DNA of 64,000 bases from Streptomyces sp. PH10-H1 (GTDB taxonomy: Bacteria; Actinomycetota; Actinomycetes; Streptomycetales; Streptomycetaceae): positions 186,001-250,000 of the forward strand of contig NZ_JASISZ010000001.1 in assembly GCF_030063355.1 (NCBI RefSeq), read 5' to 3'. The notes below the pieces were generated by a model, which did not search any database, was not told the DNA's origin, and saw nothing but the letters and a program-made list of their open reading frames with translations. Shown piece after piece: positions 55,558-64,000 of the stretch; the first letter of the stretch is position 1, and each line of letters begins with the position of its first letter. The position numbers were made by a program, and so were the translations under genes.

Positions 55558-56379
55558 CTGGGCAAGCGACAGCCCGAAGGCCCGCCGCCCGCACTCGCGG
55601 TGCAGCGCATCCGCCTGCGCTACACCAAGCGCGGCCGCCTCCGGTTCACCAGTCACCGCGATTTTCAGCGCGCCTTCGAGCGGGCCCTGCGCCGCGCCGA
55701 GGTGCCCATGGCGTACTCGGCGGGCTTCACCCCGCACCCCAAGGTCTCGTACGCCAACGCCGCACCCACCGGCGTCGGCAGTGAGGCCGAATACCTCGAG
55801 ATCGGCCTCACCGAGACCCGCGACCCCGAGAAGCTCCGGCTCCTGCTCGACGAGTCGCTGCCCACCGGGCTCGACATCACCGAGGCGGTGGAGGCCCGTA
55901 CCTCAGGCCTCGCCGAGCGGCTGCAGGCATCCGTCTGGCAGCTCCGGCTCGACGGCGTCGAGCCGGCCGAGGCGGAGCGCGCGGTCGCGCTCTTCCTCGC
56001 CGCCGAGACCGTCGAGGTCGAGCGGAAGACCAAGAACGGCATGCGTACCTTCGACGCGCGCGGCGCCGTCACCCGACTCGAAGTCGTACCGGTTGACGCG
56101 CTCGAACAGGGTGCCGATAGGCCCGGGCCTGCCGCCTGTGCGATACTGCGCCTAGTTGTTCGGCACTTGACACCTGCCGTGCGACCCGACGACGTCCTGT
56201 CCGGCCTCCGTGTGACGGCCGACCTCGCGCCGCCGGTCCCCACTGCGGTGACCAGGCTGGCGCAGGGGCCGCTCCACGAAGAGTCCGGGACGGTCACCGA
56301 CCCGCTCGCGCCAGATCGCGACGCCGCGACGGTGCCGAGTGGGGACTCCCCGCCGAAGGCTGGGGAAGCTTCCGCGTAG
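55558..56379 (+). CDS. DUF2344 / TIGR03936 family protein, partner of the radical SAM protein
   Basis: Begins QRIRLRYTKRGRLRFTSHRDF and contains MAYSAGFTPHPKVSYANAAPTG, both family landmarks. About 260 residues from GTG 55600, or 273 from the CTG at 55558. The in-frame leader GKRQPEGPPPALAV before the GTG resembles the N-terminus of homologues as I recall them, and GAGGGA precedes the CTG, so initiation at CTG is plausible. The family pairs with the TIGR03960 radical SAM gene (48100-50022); function unknown. Confidence 0.85.
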   Translation: MGKRQPEGPPPALAVQRIRLRYTKRGRLRFTSHRDFQRAFERALRRAEVPMAYSAGFTPHPKVSYANAAPTGVGSEAEYLEIGLTETRDPEKLRLLLDESLPTGLDITEAVEARTSGLAERLQASVWQLRLDGVEPAEAERAVALFLAAETVEVERKTKNGMRTFDARGAVTRLEVVPVDALEQGADRPGPAACAILRLVVRHLTPAVRPDDVLSGLRVTADLAPPVPTAVTRLAQGPLHEESGTVTDPLAPDRDAATVPSGDSPPKAGEASA

Positions 56380-56601
56380 GAACGCCGTCGACGTGTTGCC
56401 GACGCGCCAGGGAGCCACCCGGGCCCGGCGACGCTGACCTGATGAGACTTTCGTCGGCCCGTCACAGGCGTGCCGACGAGCGAGACAACAGCTCCCGTGC
56501 GGCGCCCGCGCCCCCGGACAGCGGCACCACGACCGACGTCGCGGCCCGCCGCCACCGGAACAGAGCGCGGCGCCCGGGAGCATGACGGGAGCACTGCCCG
56601 A

Positions 56602-59600
56602 ATGCTCGATCACAACGAGCCCAACGAGGCGCCGGACAACGGCGCCACCCCCAGCGAAGAAGCCACGGCCCCCCGCCGTCGCCGCCGCGCGGTATCCCGC
56701 CCGGCGGGCCCGCCCACCGCGCCGGCCATACCGGCCACGGACACCTCCGCGGCCGCCCCGGCCGCAGAACCGGCGTCCGGCGCGTCCGCCGACGCCGATG
56801 ACTCCTCCGCCGCGCCGCCCCGCGCGCGTCGTCGTGCGACCCGCAAGGTGACGGCCCCGGCCGGCGCACCCGCGGTTCCGGACGCCGCGGCCGAGAGCCC
56901 GGCCGCAGAACCCGCCGTACCGGCCGAAGCCGCCGCCGAGGCCGCTGACGCCCCCGACACCTCAGCCGCGCCGCCCCGCGCCCGCCGCCGTGCGACCCGC
57001 AAGGTCGCCGCTCCGGCGGAGGCCCCGCAGGCAGCGGAGGAGACGGCAGCCGCCGAGACCCCGGCCGCCGCCGAGACCCCGGCCGCCGCCGAGGATCCGG
57101 TCGCGGAACCGGCTGTGGACCTGGCCGCCCCGACCCGGGCCCGCCGTCGCGCGACCCGTAAGGTCGCCGCGCCCGCCGCCGCCCCGCAGTTCGCCGAAGA
57201 GGCGCCCGCCGCCGCAGCGCCGTCCGCCGCGTCCTCCCCGATCGCCGCGCCCGCCGCACCCGAGGCCGAGGCCCCGGGCCGTGGCCGCCGCTCCTCCCGC
57301 AAGCGCACCGCGCCCTCCGCGCCGTCGTCGCCCCCCGCCGGGGACGGCGCCCGCCGGTTGAAGCCGGGCGCGCTGGCACCGAAGGACGACACCGCCGCGC
57401 AGAGCGCACCGGCCGCGCAGGCCGTCGTGCCGGCCGAGGAGGACGCCGAGGCGCCCCGTGCCGCCCGCCGCGCCACCCGGAAGGGGACCGCCGAGGCGGC
57501 CGCCCCCCAGTTCACCCCCGTTGACGAGCCCGTGGCCGAGCCGGCCGAGGCGGAAGCCCCGGCCCGCAACCGCCGCACCCGTAAGCGCGCGGTCGCCGCA
57601 GAGCAGACCGTAGAGGCCACCCGGCCCGTCGCGCCCGTCGCCGAGCCCGTAGAGCCCGCCGTGGTCGAGGCACCCGTGGCCGTCGAGCCCGAGGACGTCC
57701 CGGCCGAGCCGGCGCCGGCCCGTGGCCGCCGCCGTGCGGTGCGCCCGCCCACGATGGTCTTCCAGCCGCCGGTCTTCCAGGCGCCCGAGACCGTCACCGC
57801 CCCCGTTTCCGTCTCCGCCGCCCCGGTCCAGGAGGAGCCGCAGGCTCCGGCCGCCCGGGTCCGTGACGAGGACGAGGAGCCGGAGGCCGGCTCGCGCCGC
57901 CGCCGTCGCCGTCGTGGCGCCCCGGCCGAGGACACCGTGATCGAGGCCGCACCGGTGGAGGCCGAGGAGGAGACCGCCGACGCGGTGTCCGAGGAGGAGG
58001 CCGTCTCCGACGAGGACGACGACGAGTCGGACGACCGCCCGTCGCGCCGTCGCCGCAGGGGCGGCCGCCGCCGTCGCCGTGGCGACGCCGCCGACGGTGA
58101 CGAGCCGTCCGCCGAGGACGAAGAGGGCGAGTACGACGCCGACGCCGAGGCGTCGGACAACGCCTCCGACGATGACGAGCACGGCTCCACCAGCAGCCGT
58201 CGCCGCCGCCGTCGCCGTCGCCGCAGTGGCGACTCCGGTGGCGAGGACGGCACGGGCGCCGACGACCCGGAGCGTACGGTCGTCAAGGTCCGTGAGCCGC
58301 GCGCCAAGACCGCCGAGCCCAGCCTGGGCACTGGCTTCGACGAGGTGACGTCCATCAAGGGCTCCACCCGCATGGAGGCGAAGAAGCAGCGCCGCCGTGA
58401 GGGCCGCGAGCAGGGCCGCCGCCGCGTCCCGATCATCACCGAGGCGGAGTTCCTGGCCCGCCGCGAGGCCGTCGAGCGCGTCATGGTCGTCCGGCAGAGC
58501 GGTGAGCGCACCCAGATCGGCGTGCTGGAGGACGACGTCCTCGTCGAGCACTACGTGAACAAGGAGCAGGCCACCTCGTACGTCGGCAACGTCTACCTGG
58601 GCAAGGTCCAGAACGTGCTGCCGTCCATGGAGGCCGCCTTCGTCGACATCGGCAAGGGCCGCAACGCGGTGCTGTACGCCGGTGAGGTCAACTTTGAGGC
58701 GCTCGGCATGGCCAACGGCCCGCGCCGGATCGAAAGCGCGCTGAAGTCCGGCCAGTCCGTGCTGGTACAGGTCACCAAGGACCCGATCGGTCACAAGGGC
58801 GCCCGCCTCACCAGCCAGGTCTCGCTGCCCGGCCGCTACCTGGTCTACGTGCCCGAGGGCTCGATGACCGGCATCAGCCGCAAGCTGCCCGACACCGAGC
58901 GCGCCCGGCTCAAGGCCATCCTCAAGAAGATCGTCCCCGAGGACGCGGGCGTCATCGTGCGCACCGCCGCCGAGGGTGCGAGCGAGGACGAGCTGCGCCG
59001 CGACGTCGAACGGCTGCAGGGCCAGTGGGACGACATCCAGAAGAAGGCGAAGAGCGGCAACGCTCCGACGCTGCTCTACGGCGAGCCGGACATGACCGTC
59101 CGCGTCGTCCGCGACATCTTCAACGAGGACTTCACCAAGGTCCTCGTCAGCGGTGACGAGGCGTGGGGCACCATCCACGAGTACGTCAGCCAGGTCGCCC
59201 CCGACCTGACCGACCGGCTGTCGCGCTGGACCTCCGAGGTCGACGTCTTCGCGACGTACCGGATCGACGAGCAACTGCTGAAGGCGCTGGACCGCAAGGT
59301 CTGGCTGCCGTCCGGCGGTTCGCTGGTGATCGACAAGACCGAGGCGATGATCGTCGTCGACGTCAACACCGGCAAGTTCACCGGGCAGGGCGGCAATCTC
59401 GAGGAGACCGTCACCAGGAACAACCTGGAGGCGGCCGAGGAGATCGTGCGCCAGCTGCGGCTGCGCGACCTGGGCGGCATCGTCGTCATCGACTTCATCG
59501 ACATGGTCCTGGAGTCCAACCGCGACCTCGTCATGCGGCGGCTGCTGGAGTGCCTGGGCCGGGACCGGACCAAGCACCAGGTCGCCGAGGTGACCTCGCT

Positions 59601-60657
59601 GGGTCTGGTGCAGATGACCCGCAAGCGAGTCGGCCAGGGCCTGCTGGAGTCGTTCTCCGAGGTCTGCGTGCACTGCAACGGGCGTGGCGTCATCGTCCAC
59701 ATGGACCAGGCCACGACCACCGGTGGCGGCGGCAAGCGCAAGCGCCGCGGCAAGGCCGGGATCGGTTCGGGCGACGAGCACACCCACGAGCACGACACCG
59801 AGAACGACGAGAACGACGAGTACGAGGCGCACGAGGACGCGGACGAGTACCCCGAGCTGGAGCCCGTCGCGGTGACCGAGGCCGAGCTGGTGCCGACGGT
59901 CGCGACCGACGACGAGTGGTTCAGCAGCGCGGCAGAGGCGGAAGCCGCGGCGACGACGCGTGGCCGTGGCCGCCGCCGGGCGACCCGCAAGGTCACCGCC
60001 CCGGCGGGCGCGCCGTTCGCGGCCCAGCTGGCGCCGGTCGCCGAGCCGGTGAACGAGCGCGTCAGCGCGCTGGCGGTCGAGGCCGTCATCGTGCCGGTCG
60101 TCGAGCCGGAGCCGGTGCGGGTGGCCGAGCCCGAGCCTGCGCCTGCGCCTGCGCCCGTCACCGTGCCCGTCGCCGATGCGCAGACCGCGGCTCCGGCCCG
60201 TACGCGCCGCCGTGCCACCCGCAAGGTGAGCGCCCCGGCGGGTTCCCCGGCCTCCTCCGAGGCCGAGCCCGTCACTGTGGTGGCGGCCGCGCCGGTCGTC
60301 GAGCCGGCGCCGGAGCCGGTCGTGGCGGCGGAGCCCGTCGCCGAGCCCGTCCCGGTCCGCGCCCGTCGCCGTGCGACCCGCGAGGTGACCGCTCCCGCAG
60401 GCGAGGACGCCGCTGTGGTGGTCGTCAGCCCCGAGCCCGCCGGCGAGCCCGCAGAGGCCGTCCTGGAGGCCGCTGAGGCCACCGGGGCCGTCGCGGAGCC
60501 CAAGAAGCGGGCGCCGCGCAAGGCGGCCGCGAAGAAGGCGCCGGCGGCGAAGAAGGCCGTAGCGAAGAAGACGGCGGCCAAGAAGACCGTCGCCAAGAAG
60601 GCACCGGCCAAGAAGGCGGCCGCCAAGAAGACCGCCGACGCGGCCGACGCCGAGTAG
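56602..60657 (+). CDS. rne: Ribonuclease E/G with N- and C-terminal scaffold regions
   Basis: About 1351 residues. Residues 1-590 are a disordered Ala/Pro/Glu/Arg scaffold with repeated RARRRATRKV modules and acidic blocks. The catalytic core runs from about 600 to 1050: an S1 domain (YVGNVYLGKVQNVLPSMEAA), metal-binding Asp in VVDVNTGKF (about 920) and VVIDFIDM (about 963), and a zinc-link CVHCNGRG (about 1022). The C-terminal scaffold has three more RRRATRKV/REV modules and a lysine-rich AAKK tail. This split layout matches S. coelicolor RNase ES, where scaffold regions bind PNPase. ATG at 56602 gives MLDHNEPN. Confidence 0.95.
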   Translation: MLDHNEPNEAPDNGATPSEEATAPRRRRRAVSRPAGPPTAPAIPATDTSAAAPAAEPASGASADADDSSAAPPRARRRATRKVTAPAGAPAVPDAAAESPAAEPAVPAEAAAEAADAPDTSAAPPRARRRATRKVAAPAEAPQAAEETAAAETPAAAETPAAAEDPVAEPAVDLAAPTRARRRATRKVAAPAAAPQFAEEAPAAAAPSAASSPIAAPAAPEAEAPGRGRRSSRKRTAPSAPSSPPAGDGARRLKPGALAPKDDTAAQSAPAAQAVVPAEEDAEAPRAARRATRKGTAEAAAPQFTPVDEPVAEPAEAEAPARNRRTRKRAVAAEQTVEATRPVAPVAEPVEPAVVEAPVAVEPEDVPAEPAPARGRRRAVRPPTMVFQPPVFQAPETVTAPVSVSAAPVQEEPQAPAARVRDEDEEPEAGSRRRRRRRGAPAEDTVIEAAPVEAEEETADAVSEEEAVSDEDDDESDDRPSRRRRRGGRRRRRGDAADGDEPSAEDEEGEYDADAEASDNASDDDEHGSTSSRRRRRRRRRSGDSGGEDGTGADDPERTVVKVREPRAKTAEPSLGTGFDEVTSIKGSTRMEAKKQRRREGREQGRRRVPIITEAEFLARREAVERVMVVRQSGERTQIGVLEDDVLVEHYVNKEQATSYVGNVYLGKVQNVLPSMEAAFVDIGKGRNAVLYAGEVNFEALGMANGPRRIESALKSGQSVLVQVTKDPIGHKGARLTSQVSLPGRYLVYVPEGSMTGISRKLPDTERARLKAILKKIVPEDAGVIVRTAAEGASEDELRRDVERLQGQWDDIQKKAKSGNAPTLLYGEPDMTVRVVRDIFNEDFTKVLVSGDEAWGTIHEYVSQVAPDLTDRLSRWTSEVDVFATYRIDEQLLKALDRKVWLPSGGSLVIDKTEAMIVVDVNTGKFTGQGGNLEETVTRNNLEAAEEIVRQLRLRDLGGIVVIDFIDMVLESNRDLVMRRLLECLGRDRTKHQVAEVTSLGLVQMTRKRVGQGLLESFSEVCVHCNGRGVIVHMDQATTTGGGGKRKRRGKAGIGSGDEHTHEHDTENDENDEYEAHEDADEYPELEPVAVTEAELVPTVATDDEWFSSAAEAEAAATTRGRGRRRATRKVTAPAGAPFAAQLAPVAEPVNERVSALAVEAVIVPVVEPEPVRVAEPEPAPAPAPVTVPVADAQTAAPARTRRRATRKVSAPAGSPASSEAEPVTVVAAAPVVEPAPEPVVAAEPVAEPVPVRARRRATREVTAPAGEDAAVVVVSPEPAGEPAEAVLEAAEATGAVAEPKKRAPRKAAAKKAPAAKKAVAKKTAAKKTVAKKAPAKKAAAKKTADAADAE

Positions 60658-60693
60658 CCCGACTGCTGGGGTGACAAGCCGTCCTGAGACGGG

Positions 60694-60728
60694 GAAGGGC
60701 GGGCCCGGAGACCTCGGGCCCGCCCTTC
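60694..60728 (+). terminator. Terminator of the RNase E/G gene
   Basis: 14-bp perfect stem (60694-60707 with 60715-60728) and a 7-nt loop. Confidence 0.88.
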
Positions 60729-60762
60729 GGCACTACGACCGCCGGCTGGTTCACCACCCGGT

Positions 60763-60791
60763 TTGACCCTGCGCCAAGGGCCCCGTAGCCT
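60763..60791 (+). promoter_or_regulatory. Housekeeping-type promoter of rplU-rpmA-obg
   Basis: TTGACC (60763-60768), a 17-nt spacer, then TAGCCT (60786-60791), a good HrdB-like promoter. It implies a 5' leader of roughly 120 nt before rplU, which includes a 7-bp hairpin at 60831-60848 that might serve in control. Confidence 0.7.
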
Positions 60792-60919
60792 TGGCCTTCG
60801 GCGTTTTTGCGCCCGCTCCTGAGCAAATCCCTCCCGGTCCGCCGGGAGAGGCCCCCCAATGCTGGACAGGGATGGCTGGCTTCAGGAGTACCCGATTCGA
60901 GCTTGAGAGTGAGTTCCGC

Positions 60920-61240
60920 GTGTACGCAATCGTGCGCAGCGGCGGCCGCCAGCACAAGGTGGCCGTTGGCGATGTCGTCGAGGTTGACAAGATTTCCACC
61001 GGCAAGGTGGGCGACGCGGTCGAGCTCTCGACGCTGCTCGTCGTCGATGGCGACTCCGTCACCAGTGACCCGTGGGTCCTGGCCGGTATCAAGGTCGCGG
61101 CCGAGATCGTGGACCACCACAAGGGTGTCAAGATCGACATCCTGCGGTACAAGAACAAGACCGGCTACCGCCGTCGTCAGGGTCACCGTCAGCAGTACAC
61201 GGCGATCAAGATCACCGGTATCCCCGCGGCTGCGAAGTAA
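60920..61240 (+). CDS. rplU: 50S ribosomal protein L21
   Basis: 106 residues. [18 protein letters not shown] is the L21 start; [26 protein letters not shown] is the RNA-binding part. GTG at 60920 is preceded by a purine-rich GAGAGTGAG. Followed 14 bp later by rpmA. Confidence 0.96.
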   Translation: MYAIVRSGGRQHKVAVGDVVEVDKISTGKVGDAVELSTLLVVDGDSVTSDPWVLAGIKVAAEIVDHHKGVKIDILRYKNKTGYRRRQGHRQQYTAIKITGIPAAAK

Positions 61241-61254
61241 GGGACTGAGAAGAC

Positions 61255-61512
61255 ATGGCACACAAGAAGGGTGCATCGTCCACCCGTAACGGACGTGACT
61301 CCAACGCTCAGTTTCTCGGCGTGAAGCGTTTCGGCGGCCAGGCCGTCAACGCCGGCGAGATCATCGTCCGCCAGCGTGGCACGCACTTCCACCCCGGTTC
61401 CAACATGGGCCGTGGCAAGGACGACACGCTGTTCGCCCTCGCCGCTGGTGTGGTCGAGTTCGGCACCGCGCGTGGCCGCAGGGTCGTGAACATCGTTCCG
61501 GTCGCCGTCTAA
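61255..61512 (+). CDS. rpmA: 50S ribosomal protein L27
   Basis: 85 residues. [19 protein letters not shown] at the start and [20 protein letters not shown] are L27 hallmarks. The N-terminal tail reaches the peptidyl-transferase centre. Second gene of the rplU operon. Confidence 0.97.
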   Translation: MAHKKGASSTRNGRDSNAQFLGVKRFGGQAVNAGEIIVRQRGTHFHPGSNMGRGKDDTLFALAAGVVEFGTARGRRVVNIVPVAV

Positions 61513-61546
61513 GTACGGCTCTCCGCGACGAACCCAGACACCACTG

Positions 61547-61600
61547 AGGGCGGATCCCCCTTCCCCGACGCGCACCGCGCGCGGGAAGAGGGTCCGCCCT
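61547..61600 (+). terminator. Hairpin between rpmA and obg
   Basis: An 11-bp outer stem (61547-61557 with 61590-61600) with an internal C/G-rich region. It could terminate or attenuate before obg. Confidence 0.65.
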
Positions 61601-61649
61601 TGGTGCGTTAGTACTGAGACAATCCCGTATTTATCTGGAGGCAATCCGT

Positions 61650-63089
61650 ATGACCACCTTCGTGGACCGCGTCGAGCTGCATGCCGCCGCGGGTAACGGA
61701 GGCCACGGCTGCGCCTCCGTTCACCGGGAGAAGTTCAAGCCGCTCGGCGGTCCGGACGGCGGCACCGGCGGCCGTGGCGGCGATGTGATCCTGGTCGTGG
61801 ACCAGGACGTCACGACGCTCCTCGACTACCACCACACCCCGCACCGCAAGGCCACCAACGGCAAGGGCGGCGCGGGCGGCAACCGCACCGGCGCCGATGG
61901 CCAGGACCTGGTGCTGCCGGTCCCCGACGGCACCGTCGTCCTCGACAGGGACGGCAATGTGCTCGCCGACCTCGTCGGCCAGGGCACCACGTTCATCGCG
62001 GGCCAGGGCGGCCGCGGCGGTCTGGGCAACGCGGCGCTGGCCTCGGCCCGCCGCAAGGCGCCCGGCTTCGCGCTGCTCGGCGAGCCCGGCAGGAGCCGGG
62101 ACATCGTCCTGGAGCTCAAGACCGTCGCCGACGTGGCGCTGGTCGGCTACCCGAGCGCGGGCAAGTCCTCGCTCATCTCCGTGCTCTCGGCCGCCAAGCC
62201 GAAGATCGCCGACTACCCCTTCACCACCCTGGTCCCGAACCTGGGCGTGGTCACCGCCGGCGAGATCGTCTACACGATCGCCGACGTCCCCGGCCTGATC
62301 CCGGGCGCCAGCCAGGGCCGCGGTCTGGGCCTGGAGTTCCTGCGGCACGTCGAGCGCTGCTCGGTGCTCGTGCACATCCTGGACACCGCGACGCTGGAGG
62401 CCGACCGCGACCCGGCGACCGACCTCGACATCATCGAGGCCGAGCTGGCCGAGTACGGGGGCCTGGAGGACCGGCCGCGCATCGTCGTTCTGAACAAGAT
62501 CGACGTTCCGGACGGCAAGGACCTCGCCGACATCATCCGCCCGGACCTCGAGGCCCGCGGCTACCAGGTCTTCGAGGTCTCGGCCGTCTCCCGGCTGGGC
62601 CTGCGCGAGCTGTCCTTCGCCCTGGCGAAGATCGTCGCCGAAACCCGTGCCGCCAAGCCCGCGCAGGAGTCGACCCGGGTCGTCATCCGCCCGGTCGCGG
62701 TGGACGACGCCGGCTTCACCGTCACCGAGGAGGAGGGCTCCTACCGCGTGCGCGGCGAGAAGCCCGAGCGCTGGGTGCGGCAGACCGACTTCTCCAACGA
62801 CGAGGCCGTCGGCTATCTCGCGGACCGCCTCTCGCGCCTCGGCGTCGAGGAGCGGCTGGTGAAGGCCGGAGCCCAGGCGGGCGACGAGATCATCATCGGC
62901 GAGGAGGAGAACGCGGTCGTCTTCGACTGGGAGCCGACGATGGCCGCCGGCGCCGAGATGCTCGGCCGCCGCGGCGAGGACCACCGCTTCGACCCGCCGC
63001 GCCCGGCCGTGAACCGCCGCCGCGACAAGGGCGACAAGGACGGCAAGGACGACGCGCAGCAGGAGTTCGACGACTTCGAGGCCTTCTGA
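61650..63089 (+). CDS. obg: GTPase Obg
   Basis: 479 residues. Glycine-rich Obg fold (1 to about 158: [24 protein letters not shown]), G domain with P-loop [10 protein letters not shown], switch [11 protein letters not shown] and NKID, OCT domain at about 345-425, and a charged tail. Acts in ribosome assembly, and controls differentiation in Streptomyces. GGAGG precedes the ATG by 8 nt. Confidence 0.96.
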   Translation: MTTFVDRVELHAAAGNGGHGCASVHREKFKPLGGPDGGTGGRGGDVILVVDQDVTTLLDYHHTPHRKATNGKGGAGGNRTGADGQDLVLPVPDGTVVLDRDGNVLADLVGQGTTFIAGQGGRGGLGNAALASARRKAPGFALLGEPGRSRDIVLELKTVADVALVGYPSAGKSSLISVLSAAKPKIADYPFTTLVPNLGVVTAGEIVYTIADVPGLIPGASQGRGLGLEFLRHVERCSVLVHILDTATLEADRDPATDLDIIEAELAEYGGLEDRPRIVVLNKIDVPDGKDLADIIRPDLEARGYQVFEVSAVSRLGLRELSFALAKIVAETRAAKPAQESTRVVIRPVAVDDAGFTVTEEEGSYRVRGEKPERWVRQTDFSNDEAVGYLADRLSRLGVEERLVKAGAQAGDEIIIGEEENAVVFDWEPTMAAGAEMLGRRGEDHRFDPPRPAVNRRRDKGDKDGKDDAQQEFDDFEAF

Positions 63090-63105
63090 GGCGTCCTTCG
63101 AACCA

Positions 63106-63128
63106 CCCCCGGGCAGTGCTGCCGGGGG
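63106..63128 (+). terminator. Terminator of obg
   Basis: CCCCC-G-GGCAG and CTGCC-GGGGG form a 10-bp stem with one bulged base and a TG loop, 17 bp past the obg stop. Confidence 0.7.
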
Positions 63129-63178
63129 CGTTCGGAGGGGTGTCCTGTCCGGTCCGCTCCGGATGAGAGGATCTCCGG

Positions 63179-64000
63179 GTGGTCAGGGACATGGGGTCGG
63201 GTATGGGAAACGTCAGCATCGTTGTGATCGTCTACAACGACGCCGCCCGGGTGGTGGGCGCCGTGGAATCCGCGCTCGCCCAGGGGCCGGAGGTCGGCGA
63301 GGTGATCGTCGTCGACGACTGTTCGACGGACGGGACGCTCGACGCGCTCCAGCCGCTCACCGCCGACCCCCGGCTCCGGCTGCTGCTGCGGGAGACCAAC
63401 AGCGGGGGCTGCGGGACACCGCGCAACGACGGCCTCGCCGCCGCTGCCTTCCCGTATGTGCTCTTCCTGGACAGCGATGACGTGCTGCCCCCGGGCGCCG
63501 TCCGCACTCTGCTGACGATCGCCGAGCGGGAGGGCGCCGACGTCGTCGCGGGCCAGTGCCTGCGCCGTGAGCTGCCCGACGGCCCGACCACGGTCTGGGC
63601 CCCGAAGCTGTACGACCGGTCGGCGGGCGCCGATCTGCCCGGAACCGTACTCGCGGGGATCGAGGAGCGGCCGGAATTCCTGTGGGACACCCTGTCGGTC
63701 AACAAGCTCTACCGCAGGAAGTTCCTGATCGGGCACGCCATCACCTTCCCCGACGGCGCCTTTCACTACGAGGACTTCGTCTTCACCGCACGGGTCTACG
63801 CCGCCGACCCGCGGCTGGCCGTGACCGACGAGCTCGTCTACATCTGGCATGTGCGCCGGCAGGCGGCGAAGCTGTCGATCTCGCTGAGCCGCGGCCTCAT
63901 CAAGAACTGGCAGCACCGCGTCACCGCCCACCGCGGTGTCGTGGAGGTGCTCCGCGCCGCCGGGCGCGATGAGCTGGCACTGCACGCGCAGGCCAAGTTC
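63179..64000 (+). CDS. Family 2 glycosyltransferase, partial
   Basis: Runs off the right edge; 274 residues are visible. GT-A fold with VSIVVIVYNDAARV, VIVVDDCSTDGT, NSGGCGTPRNDGL and the metal site FLDSDD. GTG at 63179 is chosen since GAGAGGA lies 7 nt upstream; ATG at 63191 and 63203 are alternatives. Related to wall or teichoic-acid-type transferases, but the acceptor is unknown. Confidence 0.85.
   Translation, partial: MVRDMGSGMGNVSIVVIVYNDAARVVGAVESALAQGPEVGEVIVVDDCSTDGTLDALQPLTADPRLRLLLRETNSGGCGTPRNDGLAAAAFPYVLFLDSDDVLPPGAVRTLLTIAEREGADVVAGQCLRRELPDGPTTVWAPKLYDRSAGADLPGTVLAGIEERPEFLWDTLSVNKLYRRKFLIGHAITFPDGAFHYEDFVFTARVYAADPRLAVTDELVYIWHVRRQAAKLSISLSRGLIKNWQHRVTAHRGVVEVLRAAGRDELALHAQAKF

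Overview
The window is high-GC actinobacterial DNA. Leaderless or GTG-initiated genes, a ClgR-type box at clpP1, a Nur-type box at the iron superoxide dismutase, a mycothiol-linked DsbA-like protein and an RNase E/G whose scaffold flanks its catalytic core all point to Streptomyces. From memory, the order of the core genes (pepN ... sodF ... tig-clpP1-clpP2-clpX-valS-folC-ndk-mreBCD-pbp2-rodA ... rne-rplU-rpmA-obg) matches the S. coelicolor block around SCO2595-SCO2643. No integrase, transposase, phage gene or CRISPR array was seen.

Left part (1-17 kb): a partial AAA ATPase; two paralogous M1 aminopeptidases bracketing an accessory stretch; an ABC ATPase/FtsX permease pair; a two-gene natural-product locus made of a cyclodipeptide synthase (CDPS) and a CYP121-type cytochrome P450; a large secreted subtilisin-like protease; and an AbiEi-like/nuclease-fold protein. 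The CDPS-P450 pair is the most interesting system here. Every catalytic residue of the NYH-type CDPS falls at the same number as in AlbC. The P450 resembles M. tuberculosis CYP121 closely but has different residues at several substrate-contact positions.

Middle part (17-28 kb): small stress, metabolic and regulatory genes. These are a mycothiol-linked reductase, a VOC protein, SodF, BioY, an amino-acid permease, RpiB, a Nei-type glycosylase, an Eis-like acetyltransferase, a SpoIIE phosphatase, a small membrane protein, asparaginase divergent from an Lrp-family regulator, an ArsC-like protein, and tRNA-Gly and tRNA-Pro. Several convergent genes overlap at their 3' ends.

Right part (28-64 kb): the conserved block for protein quality control (tig, clpP1, clpP2, clpX), two tandem proline-rich membrane proteins, valS, folC, ndk, the mre/rod cell-wall operon, a CYTH-CHAD protein and a radical-SAM protein. 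An insert of about 5.5 kb (ROK regulator, amino-acid permease and a phospholipase C broken by three frameshifts) then separates the radical-SAM gene from its usual DUF2344 partner. After it come RNase E/G, rplU-rpmA-obg and the start of a family 2 glycosyltransferase that runs off the right edge.
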